Origin: Treponema sp.
GTDB lineage: Bacteria; Spirochaetota; Spirochaetia; Treponematales; Breznakiellaceae
Length of the DNA stretch: 64,000 nucleotides
NCBI GenBank assembly: GCA_009782555.1
Contig: WRIV01000006.1
Location: 62,001-126,000, forward strand
Direction: 5' to 3'
Below, piece after piece: positions 1 to 9,592 of this stretch; positions within the stretch are counted from its first letter, which is position 1; every line of letters begins with the position of its first letter. The position numbers and the translations under genes are program-made. The notes beneath the pieces are model-generated. The model was given only the letters and a program-made list of their open reading frames with translations, searched no databases and was not told where the DNA came from.

Positions 1-3
1 CAA

Positions 4-1071
4 ATGATTGAAATTGCCAAGGCCCTTTCCCATAATTCGGAAGTGCTTATCATGGATGAGCCCACATCGGCTTTGAGCGAAAATGAAATTGAAGAATTGT
101 TTAAGATAATCCGTGGTTTCCGCGGACAGGGTAAAGGTATTGTGTACATTTCTCATCGTATGGATGAACTTCACCATATTTGCGATACCGTAACGGTTAT
201 GCGGGACGGCAGATACATTGCCACCACGCCGGTAAAAAGCATTACCACGGAACAGATTATTTCCCAAATGGTCGGCAGGGAAATTTACGAAAGCCGTCAT
301 CAGCACGAAGATACATCCAAAAACGAAGTAGTGCTGGCGGTAAAAAATTTAAGCCGCGGCCGAATGGTCAGGGACGTTTCATTTGAACTGCACAAAGGAG
401 AAATTTTAGGGTTTGCCGGCCTGCTTGGAGCGGGACGGACAGAAACTATGCGCCTGTTATTCGGAGCGGACAAAAGGGATAGAGGAGAAATTTTTATCCG
501 GGGAAAACCGGAAGCTATAAAACACCCCAAAGATGCGGTAGGTCTTGGCATAGGCTACCTTTCCGAAGACCGCAAACTTTACGGCTTGGCGTTGAATATG
601 CCGGTCAGGGTAAACACCGTCATGGCTTCATTGTCAAAATTTATTAATCCCCTGGGCATGATCCAAAAACAAAAAGAAAAAGAAATAACCAAAGAATATG
701 TAAAAAAGCTCAATACAAAAACGCCTTCGATAGAACAGCCGGCAAAAAACCTTTCCGGCGGAAATCAGCAAAAAGTGGTGATAGGAAAATGGCTTGTCAG
801 GGATTGCGATATTCTTGTTTTTGACGAACCCACCAGGGGAATCGATGTCGGCGCCAAAGGTGAAATTTATAAACTGCTCAACGAACTGGCGGACCAGGGG
901 AAGGCAATCATCATGATTTCATCGGAACTGCCGGAGATCCTCCGCATGAGCCACAGAATTGTTGTTATGTGCGAAGGAACCGTCACGGCGGTTATGAAAA
1001 ACGAAGAAAGCAGCCAGGAAAAAATAATGTACTATGCCACATTACAAAGCAAAAAAGGAAGTGAGGAGTAA
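4..1071 (+). CDS. Sugar ABC transporter ATP-binding protein (RbsA/MglA-like), 5'-truncated by window edge
   Basis: Contains MDEPTSAL, LSGGNQQKVVIGKWL, DEPTRGIDVGAKGEIY typical of the second half of duplicated sugar ABC ATPases; followed by permease and binding protein. Confidence 0.93.
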   Translation: MIEIAKALSHNSEVLIMDEPTSALSENEIEELFKIIRGFRGQGKGIVYISHRMDELHHICDTVTVMRDGRYIATTPVKSITTEQIISQMVGREIYESRHQHEDTSKNEVVLAVKNLSRGRMVRDVSFELHKGEILGFAGLLGAGRTETMRLLFGADKRDRGEIFIRGKPEAIKHPKDAVGLGIGYLSEDRKLYGLALNMPVRVNTVMASLSKFINPLGMIQKQKEKEITKEYVKKLNTKTPSIEQPAKNLSGGNQQKVVIGKWLVRDCDILVFDEPTRGIDVGAKGEIYKLLNELADQGKAIIMISSELPEILRMSHRIVVMCEGTVTAVMKNEESSQEKIMYYATLQSKKGSEE

Positions 1072-1073
1072 AT

Positions 1074-2021
1074 ATGATCCTGAAATTCAATTCAAAGGCA
1101 ACCCAGACTGTTCTGGCCTTTTCAAGCCTGATTTTGCTCATTGTTATCTTTTCAATTCTTTCCCCCAATTTCCGGACCTACAGCAACATGAAAACCATCC
1201 TCCTGATGACGGCGGTAAACGGAATCCTGGCGGTGGGAATAACCTATATCATTATCACCGGGGGGATTGATCTTTCCATCGGTACGGTCATGACCTTCTG
1301 TTCGGTAATGTGCGCTGTTTTTATCACCAAGCTGAATTTTCCCGTACCCGCCGGACTTTTTGCAGCCGTTATTTGCGGCGCCCTTTGCGGGTTGATCAAC
1401 GGCGCTTTTGTGGCAAAACTTAAACTGCCGCCTTTTATCGCCACCCTGGGTATGATGAACGTTACCAAGGGGCTCAATCTGATCATTTCGGGAACCAAAC
1501 CTGTTTATCTTACAGATGTAAAAGGGTTTTCCAACATCGCACTAAAGGAAGTGTTAGGTATTCCTTCCGGAGTGATTATTTTCTTTATCGCAGCGATTGC
1601 GGCGGCCTTTATTCTTTCCAAAACAATTCTGGGCCGCTATACCTTTGCCATCGGATCCAACGAAGAATCGGCGCGTTTATCGGGAATTAACACAGATCTG
1701 TGGAAAATGGGAATTTACAGCCTGAGCGGCATATTCTTTGGCATTGCCGGAATTGTAATGGCCAGCCGCCTCAGTTCGGCCCAGCCCGCCATGGGGCCGG
1801 GTTACGAGATGGACGCCATCGCTGCGGCGGTAATCGGAGGCGCTTCGCTTTCCGGCGGCGAGGGCAGTATTTTAGGGACCATCATAGGAGCCTTTATCAT
1901 CACCGTCCTTACCAACGGCCTGAGGATTCTTTCAGTTCCCCAGGAATGGCAGATGGTGGTGACCGGCATTATCGTTATCGGCGCTGTTTATATGGACATC
2001 GCCCGGAGGCGGATAAAATAA
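1074..2021 (+). CDS. Sugar ABC transporter permease (RbsC-like)
   Basis: Multi-TM protein with NGxLAVGITYIIITGGIDLSIGT motif; adjacent to ATPase. Confidence 0.92.
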   Translation: MILKFNSKATQTVLAFSSLILLIVIFSILSPNFRTYSNMKTILLMTAVNGILAVGITYIIITGGIDLSIGTVMTFCSVMCAVFITKLNFPVPAGLFAAVICGALCGLINGAFVAKLKLPPFIATLGMMNVTKGLNLIISGTKPVYLTDVKGFSNIALKEVLGIPSGVIIFFIAAIAAAFILSKTILGRYTFAIGSNEESARLSGINTDLWKMGIYSLSGIFFGIAGIVMASRLSSAQPAMGPGYEMDAIAAAVIGGASLSGGEGSILGTIIGAFIITVLTNGLRILSVPQEWQMVVTGIIVIGAVYMDIARRRIK

Positions 2022-2135
2022 GCTGTTCCAAAGCCGGCAGAGTTTTGAAACAGCATAAAAACAGGTTTTCAGCGGGAAGTGCCGCAGAAAATAAACCATG
2101 AAGTTTTCATGGGATTTTATCGATTGGAGGAAGAA

Positions 2136-3077
2136 ATGAAAAAACCAGCGTTATTGATCCTTTGCGCGGCAATTGTGGCGGGCATGTTTACCGCCTGTCC
2201 TCAGCCGCAGTCCGGGAAGACCTACATTCCCCTGGTGTCAAAGGGATTCCAGCATCAGTTCTGGCAGGCAGTAAAACAAGGGGCAGAACAGGCTGCGAAA
2301 GATTTCGATGTCGAAATCAACTTTATCGGCCCCGAAAGCGAGTCTCAGGTTGACAAGCAGATGGAAATGCTTCAAACCGAACTGGGAAAAAAACCTCAGG
2401 CCCTGGGTTTTGCGGCCCTTGACAGTAAAGCCGCCATTCCCCTGCTTGAACAAGCCAGGATTCCGGTAATCGCCTTTGACTCCGGCGTCGACTCCGATAT
2501 TCCCCTTACCACGGTCTCCACCAACAACAAAGCGGCGGCGGCCTTGGCGGCGGATAAAATGGCGGAAGCCATCGGCGGAAGCGGCAAGGTGGCGGTTATT
2601 GTCCACGACCAAACCAGCCGTACCGGTATTGAACGGCGGGACGGATTCCTTGAACGGATGGCATCGAATTACCCCAATATCCAAGTTGTCGATGTCCAGT
2701 ACGGCCTCGGGGATCACCTTAGATCGGCGGATATTGCCAAGGCCGTTATCGCTGCAAACCCTGATCTTAAGGGTTACTACGGCGCCAACGAAGGCTCCGC
2801 CATCGGCGTGGTCAATGCGGTAAACGAATTGCGTATTTCTGGACAAATCTTTGTCATTGGATTTGATTCAGGGAAGCTCCAGCTTGACGCTATCCGATCC
2901 GGCCTTATGTACGGCGCGGTACAGCAGAATCCGGTCGGCATGGGTTACGAAACCGTGGCGGCGGCGGTAAGGGCGCTGAAAGGCGAAACCCTGCCAAGCC
3001 ACATTGACTCCGGTTTTGTCTGGGCTGACAAGGACAATCTTGATACCCCGGAAGTACAAGCGGTTGTCTACGAATAA
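2136..3077 (+). CDS. Sugar ABC transporter periplasmic substrate-binding protein (RbsB/peripla_BP_4-like)
   Basis: Lipoprotein-like signal (MFTACPQP), IPLVSKGFQHQFWQAVKQGAEQAAKDF; start set at ATG 2136 rather than 2079. Confidence 0.9.
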   Translation: MKKPALLILCAAIVAGMFTACPQPQSGKTYIPLVSKGFQHQFWQAVKQGAEQAAKDFDVEINFIGPESESQVDKQMEMLQTELGKKPQALGFAALDSKAAIPLLEQARIPVIAFDSGVDSDIPLTTVSTNNKAAAALAADKMAEAIGGSGKVAVIVHDQTSRTGIERRDGFLERMASNYPNIQVVDVQYGLGDHLRSADIAKAVIAANPDLKGYYGANEGSAIGVVNAVNELRISGQIFVIGFDSGKLQLDAIRSGLMYGAVQQNPVGMGYETVAAAVRALKGETLPSHIDSGFVWADKDNLDTPEVQAVVYE

Positions 3078-3092
3078 CAAAATTTAGCGCTG

Positions 3093-3127
3093 CATTATGG
3101 ACTCATCTTTTTGGTGAGCCCATAATG
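3093..3127. terminator. Candidate bidirectional terminator hairpin between convergent genes
   Basis: cattatgg-a-ctca ... tgag-c-ccataatg inverted repeat between SBP stop (3077) and the ruvC 3' end (3103). Confidence 0.5.
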
Positions 3128-3597
3128 GCCGCATGGGCGGCGCAGATTGCCGCCCCCAGGGCATCGGCGGCATGATCCGGTTTGGGAATTACCGGCAGCC
3201 CCAGAATGAGAGCTACCATTTCCTGGACCTGATCTTTTTCCGCCTTCCTGACACCCACAACGGCCTGTTTGATTTCGTGGGGGGTACATTCTGCCAAAGA
3301 AAGGTTCCGTTCAGCCATTGCCAGGGACAGAACACCCCGGGCCTCGGCCACGGCGATAGCACTGGAAACATTTTTTCCAAAATAGAGGGTTTCCATGGCT
3401 GCTTCCGTGGGGGAATAGGTTTCCAGTACGTTATTGATTTCCCGGTAAATAAAAAAAAGCCTCTCCGCCCTGGGCAGAGCAGCTATCGTTTCTATACAAC
3501 CGTGGGCCAGATACCGGATCCGGCTTTGCTCATAGTCCACAACACCCCAGCCGGTGGAAGCCAGGCCGGGATCAATTCCGATGATCCGGCGTTTCAC
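3103..3597 (-). CDS. ruvC: Crossover junction endodeoxyribonuclease RuvC
   Basis: IGIDPGLASTGWGVVDY, HAADALGAAICAAH. Confidence 0.95.
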   Translation of the reverse strand: MKRRIIGIDPGLASTGWGVVDYEQSRIRYLAHGCIETIAALPRAERLFFIYREINNVLETYSPTEAAMETLYFGKNVSSAIAVAEARGVLSLAMAERNLSLAECTPHEIKQAVVGVRKAEKDQVQEMVALILGLPVIPKPDHAADALGAAICAAHAAIMGSPKR

Positions 3598-3599
3598 CG

Positions 3600-4340
3600 T
3601 TATTCAGGGGAAAAACCTTCCGGCATAGCCATATTATGGTATACATTCTGGACATCGTCGTTTTCTTCCAGTTTGTCGATCATCCGCAGTGCCTTGGCGG
3701 TGGCATCGTTGTCCAGGGTTATCTCCGTTTCGGCTACCATGCTTATTTCGGCGCTGAGGGTTTCAAAATCCTTGCCGCTTAATGATTCCATGACGGCCTC
3801 AAAATCTTCCGGAACACTGGTTACTTCGATAATACCGCCTTCGGCAGAAACATCCTCGGCCCCCCCTTCCAGGGCCGCTTCCATCACCTGGTCCTCGGTG
3901 TATTTTTCCCCGTCCAGGGTAATAATCCCCTGACGTTTAAAGAGCCGGGCCACCGAACCGGCCTTGGCCAGTTCTCCGCCCCCCCGGGTAAGGATGTTCC
4001 GGACATCCGCCGCGGCCCGGTTTTTATTGTCCGTGAGGACCTCAATAAGGAGCCCCACCCCGCCGCCGGCATAGGCTTCGTAGGTCAGTTCTTCGTAGGT
4101 AACCCCTTCCAACTCGCCGGTTCCCTTTTTTATCGCCCGGTCAATGTTGTCCTTGGGCATATTGGCCCCCCGGGCTTTAATAACGGCGGTCCGCAGCCGG
4201 GGATTCCCCTCCGGGTTACCCCCGCCCATCCGGGCTGCAATGGAAATTTCTTTTATCAGTTTGGTAAATACCTGGCCCCGTTTTGCATCGGCGGCACCCT
4301 TAGCATGTTTTATTGTCGCCCATTTACTATGGCCGGACAT
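3600..4340 (-). CDS. YebC/PmpR family protein
   Basis: MSGHSKWATIKHAKGAADAKRGQVFTKLIKEI signature. Confidence 0.96.
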   Translation of the reverse strand: MSGHSKWATIKHAKGAADAKRGQVFTKLIKEISIAARMGGGNPEGNPRLRTAVIKARGANMPKDNIDRAIKKGTGELEGVTYEELTYEAYAGGGVGLLIEVLTDNKNRAAADVRNILTRGGGELAKAGSVARLFKRQGIITLDGEKYTEDQVMEAALEGGAEDVSAEGGIIEVTSVPEDFEAVMESLSGKDFETLSAEISMVAETEITLDNDATAKALRMIDKLEENDDVQNVYHNMAMPEGFSPE

Positions 4341-4456
4341 ATCTACTCCTTTCCTGAGATCTGTGCCTGAGTGGTGAATTTAAGACAAATGAATGAATGC
4401 CGGAAACAGGAAGGCGTCTCAATGTTTCCATCGATCGCCCCTGTTTCCTGTTATGG

Positions 4457-4690
4457 TTAACGGGCTTCCCACCTGCCCTTGACAATGGCCTTCTCGATCG
4501 AGTCACGAACCAGCCTGTCGTACCATTCATAACTAAAAGGCTGTTTGGTCCTGACCACGGGCTTAATGGAACGCTCCATCTGATCATGACAGGCTTCGCA
4601 AATGTCCCTATGAGCCATGTGAAAGTAGTCCCGTTGTTTGATAGCGGTAGTTATGTCTTTATGACAAACATCGCATTTTAGGTTTTTCAT
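4457..4690 (-). CDS. Small double-CxxC protein, unknown function
   Basis: MKNLKCDVCHKDI...DICEACHDQM, two CxxC pairs; initiates upstream of yebC on same strand. Confidence 0.6.
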   Translation of the reverse strand: MKNLKCDVCHKDITTAIKQRDYFHMAHRDICEACHDQMERSIKPVVRTKQPFSYEWYDRLVRDSIEKAIVKGRWEAR

Positions 4691-4769
4691 GGTAACTCCT
4701 CATCCTGAAGAATAATTCAAAATAATTAAAAAAGTATACCTCCTTTTAAAAAAAATGTAAAGTGGGTCA

Positions 4770-5843
4770 ATGAACAAAAAACCCTTCATTATTGCAGAAT
4801 TAGGAACCTCCCACGGGGGAGATTTGATCAAAGCCCGGGAATTGGTTGCAGCGGCGGCGGAAGCCGGAGCGGACTGCATCAAGTGCCAAATTGTCTTTGC
4901 TGGTGAGATTCTCCACCCCAATACCGGCACAGTAGGGCTTCCAGGAGGAGCTATTCCCCTCTATTTGGTCTTTAAAGGCCTGGAACAGGAGGAGGAATTC
5001 TATGGGGAGATCAAAAATGAGGCAGAAAAATTGGGAATTTGCTTCCTGGCAACCCCTTTTGGCCCAAAAAGCGCCGCTTTACTCAAAAAAATCGGCCCCA
5101 AAATGGTAAAAATTGCCTCTCCGGAACTTAATTATACCACATTGTTGGAGGAAATTGGATCATGGGGAAAACCGGTATATCTTTCTACGGGAGTTTCCAC
5201 CCTGGGAGATATCGAAACGGCCCTTGAAATTATTAAAATACCCCGCCATGATCTCACCCTCCTCCACTGCATTACGGCCTATCCTGCCCCGCCGGAAGAG
5301 TATAACCTGCGGGTTTTACCCCATTTGGCGGGAATTTTTGGTCTCTCCGTGGGAATCAGCGACCATTCCCCGGACCCCCTGTTAGTGCCAATCCTGGGAA
5401 CCGCCATGGGAGCGGCGGCCATCGAAAAGCATTTCTGTCTTTCCAGGAACGATCCAGGCCTGGATGACGCCATTGCTCTGGATCCAGAAGATTTTTCCCG
5501 GATGACCTCTGCCCTGCGCTGGGCCATGTCCCTTGAAAAGGCCCGGCTTATCGAGGAAATGCAGGCCGAATTCGGATTCGGGCTGGTGGAAAAAACGCTG
5601 GGAAGCGGGATAAAGGCATTGGCCCCTTCGGAAGCGGCTTCTTATGGCCGGACTAACCGATCCATCCATGCCCTACGAGACATTGCGGAGGGGGAAATCA
5701 TAGAGCCGGCCATGATCGCCGTCCTGCGGACAGAAAAAAACCTTCGCCCCGGACTCCACCCCCGGTGGGAAAGAACCATTGTAGGACGCAAAGTCCAGAA
5801 TCCCATCCCCGCCGGCGAGGGTATTCGTTTTGAAGATATTTAA
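4770..5843 (+). CDS. N-acetylneuraminate synthase (NeuB/SpsE) family protein
   Basis: FIIAELGTSHGGDLIKARELVAAAAEAGADCIKCQ, SVGISDHSPD, C-terminal SAF-like domain. Confidence 0.9.
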   Translation: MNKKPFIIAELGTSHGGDLIKARELVAAAAEAGADCIKCQIVFAGEILHPNTGTVGLPGGAIPLYLVFKGLEQEEEFYGEIKNEAEKLGICFLATPFGPKSAALLKKIGPKMVKIASPELNYTTLLEEIGSWGKPVYLSTGVSTLGDIETALEIIKIPRHDLTLLHCITAYPAPPEEYNLRVLPHLAGIFGLSVGISDHSPDPLLVPILGTAMGAAAIEKHFCLSRNDPGLDDAIALDPEDFSRMTSALRWAMSLEKARLIEEMQAEFGFGLVEKTLGSGIKALAPSEAASYGRTNRSIHALRDIAEGEIIEPAMIAVLRTEKNLRPGLHPRWERTIVGRKVQNPIPAGEGIRFEDI

Positions 5844-5922
5844 TCTTGCAATGCCAGTACGGGCCATTCTCTTATTGAAAAGAAACCGAAAAACTGCCAT
5901 ACTAGTTCAATAGGAGAATTTC

Positions 5923-6732
5923 ATGGCCAACGCGCCGGCAGGGGCGGCACAGTATTTAGCCCGATTCAGTGAACAAAGTATAGCGTGTAATCAATATGCT
6001 TTGGGAAAACTGGGGGTAGACCGCAGCCACTGTTCCCTAAAAATCGAAGACTACATGATCCTCTGCATCCCTTTTCAGTTTGGCTTTAGACGATCTCTCT
6101 TTATTGCTTCCCTTTCTAAACAGGAACTGGCCTTTTTTCAAAAATATGTCAATGCCATTGCTAATCTGTCCATTTCTTTTTTAAGACCCGGCAGGGTTGA
6201 ACCGCTAAATTTCTTTATCCGATGTACCCTTGCCCAAGTAGGCCAAATGAAGGGCCGGGAAAACGTGGGACTTTTTATTATAGATTACAAAAGCACCCCC
6301 GATGAGCTTGTCCGGATCCTGGGGGGCTTTTTGGAATCTCAGGACAAACTCCGGTTCCAGTACGATGATTATGCCAAAACGCCGATCCACATAACTCCCG
6401 AGACGGCCAAAATTATGGGATACAATATGTTTGCCACCGTTGCCGATGGCACCCCCGATGGGCGGCGAATCCAGATGGTAAACCTCCACAGCAAAATGAT
6501 GGAACATCTGGAAGCGGCAGGGGCCCCGGTCCGCACCGCTGGTACGCCGATAAACTACCAGCTTTTTTTCAAAAAATACCGGGTTTCGGTCTCCGGTGTT
6601 GTAGAAACGGCGGTACAACTTCCACAGGGCATAGTCAGGACCGTATCAAAAATGAGTTTTAGTCCCGAATTGGTGGAGATCCTCGACGATTACTGGCTAA
6701 ACCTTCACAGCGTTCCCACACAGGCCAAATAA
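5923..6732 (+). CDS. Conserved hypothetical protein, possible divergent PilZ-like domain
   Basis: Intact 269-aa ORF, abuts hisS; domain guess is weak. Confidence 0.5.
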   Translation: MANAPAGAAQYLARFSEQSIACNQYALGKLGVDRSHCSLKIEDYMILCIPFQFGFRRSLFIASLSKQELAFFQKYVNAIANLSISFLRPGRVEPLNFFIRCTLAQVGQMKGRENVGLFIIDYKSTPDELVRILGGFLESQDKLRFQYDDYAKTPIHITPETAKIMGYNMFATVADGTPDGRRIQMVNLHSKMMEHLEAAGAPVRTAGTPINYQLFFKKYRVSVSGVVETAVQLPQGIVRTVSKMSFSPELVEILDDYWLNLHSVPTQAK

Positions 6733-8030
6733 TGCTCCAAATAGAACCCCGGGTTCTTAAGGGTTTTCGGGATTTTCTCCCCCTCCAGGAATTAACCCGC
6801 AGGGAAATGATCAAAAAAATCGAAGCCTCCTTCCGGTCCTTCGGGTTCCTCCCCATCGACACCCCTGCATTGGAATATGCGGAAATACTCCTGGGCAAGG
6901 GCGGAGGGGAAACGGAAAAACAGGTATACCGTTTTACCGATCACGGAGGCCGGGATGTGGCCCTTCGCTTCGATCTCACCGTCCCTTTTGCCCGTTTTAC
7001 GGCGGAACACCGGAATGAATTGATCATGCCCTTTAAGCGGTACCATATCGCCAAGGTCTGGCGGGGAGAAAATACCCAGCGGGGACGGTATCGGGAATTT
7101 ACCCAGTGCGATTTTGATATAGTAGGAAGTGACAGCACCGCCGCGGATTTTGAAATCCTCCTGATGATTCGCAGTACCCTCCAGGCTCTGGCGGATTCGA
7201 TTACCATCCGCATCAACCACCGGGGTCTCTTTAACCGCTTTTTGGCTTCCCTGGGAGCGGAAGAAAAATCGCCGGAAATTCTCCGGCAGGTTGATAAACT
7301 GGCCAAGATAGGCCGGGACGGAGTACGGGAACTGCTGGAGGCGATTACCGAAAAAACAGAAAGCCAAAAAATTCTTGATTTTATTTCCTTTGGAGAAGAA
7401 GGTGATTTTGACAAGACCCTGAAAAAACTTACCGGCGCCGCGGGAGAAGGAGATGATACCCGGCGGCTGGAAGAACTCCGCCGTTTTATGAAAGACGCCG
7501 GAGTGGAGGAAGGTTTTGTCCTTGATCCTTCAATTACCCGGGGGCTGGATTACTATACCGGGGTAGTCTGCGAAACATTCATCGACAAACTCCCCGGCAT
7601 AGGGTCGATCTGTTCCGGGGGCCGCTATGACAATCTGACGGGGATCTATTCAAAGGAGCCGGTCTGCGGCGTGGGGGCTTCTATTGGATTGGACCGCCTC
7701 GATGCGGCTCTGGAAGAATTGGGCCTCCGGGAAAACCGCAACGGTGCCGCTAGTGCGGCCCTGGCCTGCCTGGAACCGGATGACGCCGGCAAAGCCCAGA
7801 GAGCGGCGGCGCTTTTCCGCCAGCGGGGTCTTACCTGCGAAGTATTTTTTGAACCCAAAAAAAACACCCAGATGTTTATCCTGGCTGAGAAAAAAGGCAT
7901 CCCCTGGGTGATCATTCCCAATTACGACACAGGCCGCTTTACCCTGCGGGACATTGCCCAAAGGAAGAGCCGGGAAGACCTGGACATTGATACAGCAGCA
8001 AAAATAATAAAGAATGAAGACAACGGCTAA
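6732..8030 (+). CDS. hisS: Histidyl-tRNA synthetase
   Basis: PRVLKGFRDFLP, LRFDLTVPFARF, GRYREFTQCDFDI, GLDYYTGVVCE. Confidence 0.97.
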   Translation: MLQIEPRVLKGFRDFLPLQELTRREMIKKIEASFRSFGFLPIDTPALEYAEILLGKGGGETEKQVYRFTDHGGRDVALRFDLTVPFARFTAEHRNELIMPFKRYHIAKVWRGENTQRGRYREFTQCDFDIVGSDSTAADFEILLMIRSTLQALADSITIRINHRGLFNRFLASLGAEEKSPEILRQVDKLAKIGRDGVRELLEAITEKTESQKILDFISFGEEGDFDKTLKKLTGAAGEGDDTRRLEELRRFMKDAGVEEGFVLDPSITRGLDYYTGVVCETFIDKLPGIGSICSGGRYDNLTGIYSKEPVCGVGASIGLDRLDAALEELGLRENRNGAASAALACLEPDDAGKAQRAAALFRQRGLTCEVFFEPKKNTQMFILAEKKGIPWVIIPNYDTGRFTLRDIAQRKSREDLDIDTAAKIIKNEDNG

Positions 8031-8060
8031 TAAAAAATTAGCTTATAAGGAATTAAATGG

Positions 8061-9560
8061 ATGAATAAAAAAAACCAAGCTGTTTTTGCGGCGGTATTTT
8101 TACTGTTTTTGACGATGCCGCTTTTCAGTCAAGCGCAGTCGCTGGCGGAATTGGATCGGGAAAGCGGTGCCGCGGCGGAAAAAATAACCCAACACTTTCG
8201 CGGTGCCGGAAGAACCGTATCTGTTGAAATTGCCTTTTTTGCAAGCTCCGGAATAGAGACACCTCTGGGGAACTACTGGAGGCAAAACCTGATCAGCCTA
8301 TTGTCAGGAACCGGCGGCTTTACGGTGTTTTCCTCTGCCCCCAATGTCAGGGGAGACTATGTTCTTTCCGGAGAGATCCTCGATTTGGGAGAAATTGTCC
8401 GGATCTATACCCGGTTGTCAGCGAAGGACAATTCCGCTGTCCTTGCATCATGGACTAACGATTTGGAAAAAACCCCTGCCCTGGCGAACCTTCTTGTTAC
8501 AGAGTCTTCTTCAAGGCATTTCTCCGTACCCAGAGACGCCTATGAAGAAGATTCCTGGGAAAACCCCATAGCGGTTATCATAGACGGCCAGGTCATTTCC
8601 AGAACCATTCACCTGGATGACCAGGATTGGCATCTAATTCGTCCCGAAAGAAATATGCTTGCCGTCATGGAAACATTTGGCCCCACCGATACAGTGATGG
8701 AGCTCTACGACAAAGAAAGAAACAGGCTTGCCCTAGATGATGACAGCGGCGAAGGAGAAAACGCCCGGATTGAATACTTCCTTGAAGGAGGAAAACCATA
8801 CATCGCCATGGTCAGGGGGTATGGAAGAAGCGACACGGGGCCCTATCAATTTTCTGTCCGGGAAATACCGCTGCCTCCAAACCGGAATAATCAAACTCAA
8901 GCATCAGCCTTTCCCTTAGAAAGGAGAGAAGTGGAATCGTTCCTTACCCCGGGCGATCAGCACTGGTATTCCTTTACCTTACCCAACGAAGCTAGGGTAA
9001 GGATCTATACCCGTGGAAGAGTTGTTACCCTGCTTTTCCTCAATGACGATTCCGGCAGGGAATTAGCCAGAAGTGAAGATTCGGAAAGTCAGGGCGGCAA
9101 TGCCAGAATAATCAGATCATTAGAAAGCGGAACCTACTACATCATGGTTCAGGGTAACGGCAGGAATGCCGCAGGAGCATATTTTTTGTTTACCCGCATT
9201 CAAGAACAAACGGGAGACGAGTACGATCCCGACGATACACCGGAACAGGCAAAAGAAATCAAGATCGGCGAAACTCAGCGCCGCATTTTTATTGACGGTG
9301 ACGATGCGGACTGGGTCTTCTTTACCGCAGAAACCGCCGGTATATACCGTATTACTGCCCGGGGAGAAAGAAGCGGCCAGGTGGACACCTATCTGGAACT
9401 TTTTGACAATAACTTAAGGCTTATCGCCGAAGATGACGACGGCGGCCCGGGTTATTCTTCCCAGCTAAGACAGCGCCTTAATCCAGGACGGTATTACCTG
9501 CGGATCAGCTACCTGGATGATGAACCTGAGTATTACCTTCTTAGAGTAGAAGAAAATTAA
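8061..9560 (+). CDS. Exported protein with repeated pre-peptidase C-terminal (PPC)-like domains
   Basis: Signal peptide; at least three copies of DxDWY/FxF...xLxLxDxxxxxLAxDDDxGxxxxxRI pattern. Confidence 0.75.
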   Translation: MNKKNQAVFAAVFLLFLTMPLFSQAQSLAELDRESGAAAEKITQHFRGAGRTVSVEIAFFASSGIETPLGNYWRQNLISLLSGTGGFTVFSSAPNVRGDYVLSGEILDLGEIVRIYTRLSAKDNSAVLASWTNDLEKTPALANLLVTESSSRHFSVPRDAYEEDSWENPIAVIIDGQVISRTIHLDDQDWHLIRPERNMLAVMETFGPTDTVMELYDKERNRLALDDDSGEGENARIEYFLEGGKPYIAMVRGYGRSDTGPYQFSVREIPLPPNRNNQTQASAFPLERREVESFLTPGDQHWYSFTLPNEARVRIYTRGRVVTLLFLNDDSGRELARSEDSESQGGNARIIRSLESGTYYIMVQGNGRNAAGAYFLFTRIQEQTGDEYDPDDTPEQAKEIKIGETQRRIFIDGDDADWVFFTAETAGIYRITARGERSGQVDTYLELFDNNLRLIAEDDDGGPGYSSQLRQRLNPGRYYLRISYLDDEPEYYLLRVEEN

Positions 9561-9592
9561 CCGGCAGAGCGTTAATACGGCGTATCAATGTT

